8,219 bases of DNA from Flavobacterium psychrophilum (GTDB lineage Bacteria > Bacteroidota > Bacteroidia > Flavobacteriales > Flavobacteriaceae): positions 1 to 8,219 of the forward strand of contig CAMCBB010000079.1 of assembly GCA_945872875.1 (NCBI GenBank), written 5' to 3'. Of this stretch, positions 6,381-8,219 are shown one piece after another. Numbering within the stretch: the stretch's first letter is position 1; the number at the start of each line of letters is the position of its first letter. The position numbers and the translations under genes were made by a program. The notes beneath the pieces are model-generated. The model was not told the origin of the DNA and searched no databases. It saw only the letters and a list, made by a program, of their open reading frames with translations.

Positions 6381-6395
6381 TTAATTTGTACAAAT
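6381..6395 (+). promoter_or_regulatory. Likely -7 element overlapped by a 12-bp palindrome
   Basis: TTAATTTG at 6381-6388 matches the -7 consensus with one mismatch and lies 17 bases before the start codon at 6406. It is overlapped by the perfect palindrome ATTTGTACAAAT (6384-6395), placed where a bound repressor would block transcription. No TTG lies at the usual -33 distance, so the promoter may be weak or need an activator. Confidence 0.4.
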
Positions 6396-6405
6396 ACATT
6401 AAAGA

Positions 6406-7011
6406 ATGGAATTTAATCCTGAAACCCTAGAAACTAAAGCAATTTATAAATTGCTAACCGGAACCATCATTCCAAGGCCCATTGCCTGGGTTTCAACTGT
6501 GGACGATAACGGGATTAATAACCTTGCTCCTTTTTCTTATTTTAATATGGTTGGCGATGATCCGCCACATATTATGTTTTCTACCCGTAGAGATGCCAAT
6601 TCCAATAAAGATACCTTAAATAATATTCTTGCAAACAAACAATTTGTCGTTAATATGGTTACGGAATCATTAACAGAACAAATGAATGCAACAGCTCAAT
6701 CGGTTCCTTCAGATATCGATGAATTTGATTTGGTTGGCGTAACTCCGGTGCCATCAGTTTCCGTTAAACCTATGCGTGTACAAGAAAGTCCGATACATTT
6801 AGAATGTGAACTAGTGCATCATTATTTTTTAGAAAATCACAAACAAGGTGGAGCCTGCATAATTATTGGAAGAGTTGTACATATGCATTTTGAAGATAAT
6901 GTACTTCTAGAAGATTTTAAAATAAACATGGAAACCTACAAACCAATAGCGCGTTTAGCAGGATCTAATTACAGTAAAATAGGAGAAATCTTTTCTGTCA
7001 AAAGAAATTAA
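6406..7011 (+). CDS. Flavin reductase-like FMN-binding protein
   Basis: A 201-residue protein of the flavin-reductase-like/DIM6-NTAB family (split-barrel fold binding FMN). Typical segments are PRPIAWVST at 23-31, the LAPFSYFN stretch at 40-47 that lines the flavin pocket, the SNKDT region at 66-70, and the C-terminal YKPIARLAGSNYSKIGE at 178-194. Length is usual for the family. Such proteins reduce free flavin with NAD(P)H or act as flavin-binding partners. The stop is three bases from the start of the large monooxygenase/reductase gene, so the two are almost certainly one transcript and probably one pathway. The partner flavoprotein carries its own FAD site and should not strictly need a separate reductase, so this protein's exact role is open. 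Confidence 0.9.
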   Translation: MEFNPETLETKAIYKLLTGTIIPRPIAWVSTVDDNGINNLAPFSYFNMVGDDPPHIMFSTRRDANSNKDTLNNILANKQFVVNMVTESLTEQMNATAQSVPSDIDEFDLVGVTPVPSVSVKPMRVQESPIHLECELVHHYFLENHKQGGACIIIGRVVHMHFEDNVLLEDFKINMETYKPIARLAGSNYSKIGEIFSVKRN

Positions 7012-7014
7012 AAT

Positions 7015-8219
7015 ATGAAAATAGCAGTTATTGGCGGTGGTCCTGGCGGACTTTACTTTTCGATTCTTACCAAAAAAGCAATGCCTCATTGCCAAATAGA
7101 TATATACGAACGCAACAAACCTGACGATAGTTTTGGATTTGGAGTTGTTTTTTCTGATGAAACTTTAGGCGAATTTTTAAAACGAGACATGCAATCCTAC
7201 GAATTAATTCGGAGCAAGTTTGCCTACTGGGATGATATTGTAGTGGCTAGAAATGGCGAAGAAGTTAGTATTGCCGGTAATGGATTTTGTGGTTGCTCCC
7301 GAAAAACATTGTTACAGTTACTGCAACAAAGATGTATTGAAGAAGGCGTGAATTTACATTTTGAGCAAAATATTGATGATTTATCAAAATATGCAGATGC
7401 CGATATTATCTTGGCTTCCGATGGTATTTCAAGCGGAATTAGAACAAAATATGAAAAAGAATTCGGGACCAAAATTGCTTTAAAGAAAAACCGATTTGTA
7501 TGGCTGGGATCAACAAAACCATTGGACGCCTTTACCTATTTTTTCAGAGAAACACCACACGGAACAATTGTAGCCCATTCCTATCAATACGAAGAAAATC
7601 TAAGTACTTGGATTTTCGAATGCAGCAACGATACCTGGGAAAAGCATGGTTTTGAAGTAACCAATGAAGAAGATACCATTGCAAAAATAACCGAAGTATT
7701 TAAAGAAGAATTAGACGGACATCCCTTACTGACTAATAAATCCCATTGGCGTCAATTTCCTCATGTGACTAATGAAAATTGGTATCACAACAATATTGTT
7801 TTACTTGGAGATGCCAAAGCTACAGCCCACTACTCTATTGGATCTGGGACTAAATTAGCGATGGATTGCGCTATCGGTTTATCGGATGCCGTAATTGCTA
7901 ATCCAAATGATGTGCAAGCTGCTTTTCAGCAATACGATAAAACCAGAAGAAATACGGTCGAAATGATTCAACATGCGGCTTTGGTTTCGCTGGATTGGTT
8001 TGAAAATATGGATCGCAACATGCAACATCCGTTTTACCAGTTTGCTTTTGGTTGCATGACCCGTTCCAAAAAAGTAACTTATGAAAATCTAAGATTAAGG
8101 GATAAATCCTTTACAGATAAGGTTTTGGAAGAATTCAACATTAACCAACAAGTTATTCCTGCAGCTTTTTCTAAATTTAAATTACGCGATTTAGAATTGC
8201 AAAATAGAATCGCAATGGC
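7015..8219 (+). CDS. 2-aminobenzoyl-CoA monooxygenase/reductase or salicylyl-CoA 5-hydroxylase (partial, 5' part)
   Basis: The first 401 residues of a protein that runs off the window; relatives are roughly 770 residues. Residues 1-345 are a class A FAD monooxygenase: the dinucleotide fold IGGGPGGLY at 6-14, ASDGISSGIR at 134-143, and GDAKATAHYSIGSGTK at 265-280. The TAH-SIGSGTKLAM block and MTRSKKVTYENLRLRD at 348-363 are characteristic of the aryl-CoA hydroxylase family. From about residue 385 the sequence FSKFKLRDLELQNRIAM matches the opening of an Old Yellow Enzyme (NADH:flavin oxidoreductase) domain. This fusion is known from 2-aminobenzoyl-CoA monooxygenase/reductase (hydroxylation then ring reduction of anthranilyl-CoA) and is commonly annotated salicylyl-CoA 5-hydroxylase/oxidoreductase. 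Which aryl-CoA is used cannot be decided here. The start is the ATG three bases after the preceding stop. GC is clearly higher than in the left half. Confidence 0.9.
   Translation, partial: MKIAVIGGGPGGLYFSILTKKAMPHCQIDIYERNKPDDSFGFGVVFSDETLGEFLKRDMQSYELIRSKFAYWDDIVVARNGEEVSIAGNGFCGCSRKTLLQLLQQRCIEEGVNLHFEQNIDDLSKYADADIILASDGISSGIRTKYEKEFGTKIALKKNRFVWLGSTKPLDAFTYFFRETPHGTIVAHSYQYEENLSTWIFECSNDTWEKHGFEVTNEEDTIAKITEVFKEELDGHPLLTNKSHWRQFPHVTNENWYHNNIVLLGDAKATAHYSIGSGTKLAMDCAIGLSDAVIANPNDVQAAFQQYDKTRRNTVEMIQHAALVSLDWFENMDRNMQHPFYQFAFGCMTRSKKVTYENLRLRDKSFTDKVLEEFNINQQVIPAAFSKFKLRDLELQNRIAM

Noticed and set aside
7224..7472. 82-codon open frame on the minus strand
   Set aside because: It is antisense to the FAD monooxygenase gene, whose own frame shows conserved family motifs throughout, so this is a shadow frame.
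1..8219. CRISPR array, tRNA, rRNA, transposase or phage gene
   Set aside because: No regularly spaced repeats, no cloverleaf or ribosomal RNA sequence, and no protein with transposase, integrase or phage motifs was found.

Overview
The window looks like a piece of a chromosome from a low-GC member of the Flavobacteriia (phylum Bacteroidota). Three things suggest this: AT-rich DNA with lysine/isoleucine/asparagine-rich proteins, few Shine-Dalgarno-like sequences before the starts, and several upstream regions with the Bacteroidota-type promoter (TTG, about 19-22 bases, then TAnnTTTG or a close variant). The protein families present are ordinary for this group. I see no phage, transposon, CRISPR, tRNA or rRNA sequence.

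Left part (1-2932), read leftwards: a small PlsC-type acyltransferase, an M14-family zinc carboxypeptidase-like protein starting one base after the acyltransferase stop, and an Lrp/AsnC regulator 63 bases further on. A strong, perfectly symmetric terminator follows the regulator. A DinB-fold protein then has its own probable promoter and is followed by another hairpin at the window edge. Acyltransferase, peptidase and perhaps the regulator probably form one transcription unit.

Middle part (2933-4395): a short spermidine-synthase-like Rossmann protein faces right and a membrane-anchored cysteine phosphatase faces left. The convergent gap of about 190 bases is the least explained part of the window. 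It holds a segment richer in GC than its surroundings, a promoter-like sequence, and a hairpin followed by eight T's, all in minus orientation. It is a candidate small RNA of about 100 nt, or a very short peptide gene.

Right part (4396-8219), read rightwards: a long-chain acyl-CoA synthetase, then a flavin-reductase-family protein followed three bases later by a large flavoprotein that runs off the window. Its N-terminal half is an FAD monooxygenase and the last residues begin an Old Yellow Enzyme domain. This is the architecture of 2-aminobenzoyl-CoA monooxygenase/reductase and salicylyl-CoA 5-hydroxylase, so an aryl-CoA degradation cluster (anthranilate or salicylate type) probably begins here and continues beyond position 8219.

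No clearly new multi-gene system is visible. The best leads are the intergenic transcript at about 3594-3692 and the symmetric sites in front of the flavoprotein operon and the phosphatase gene.
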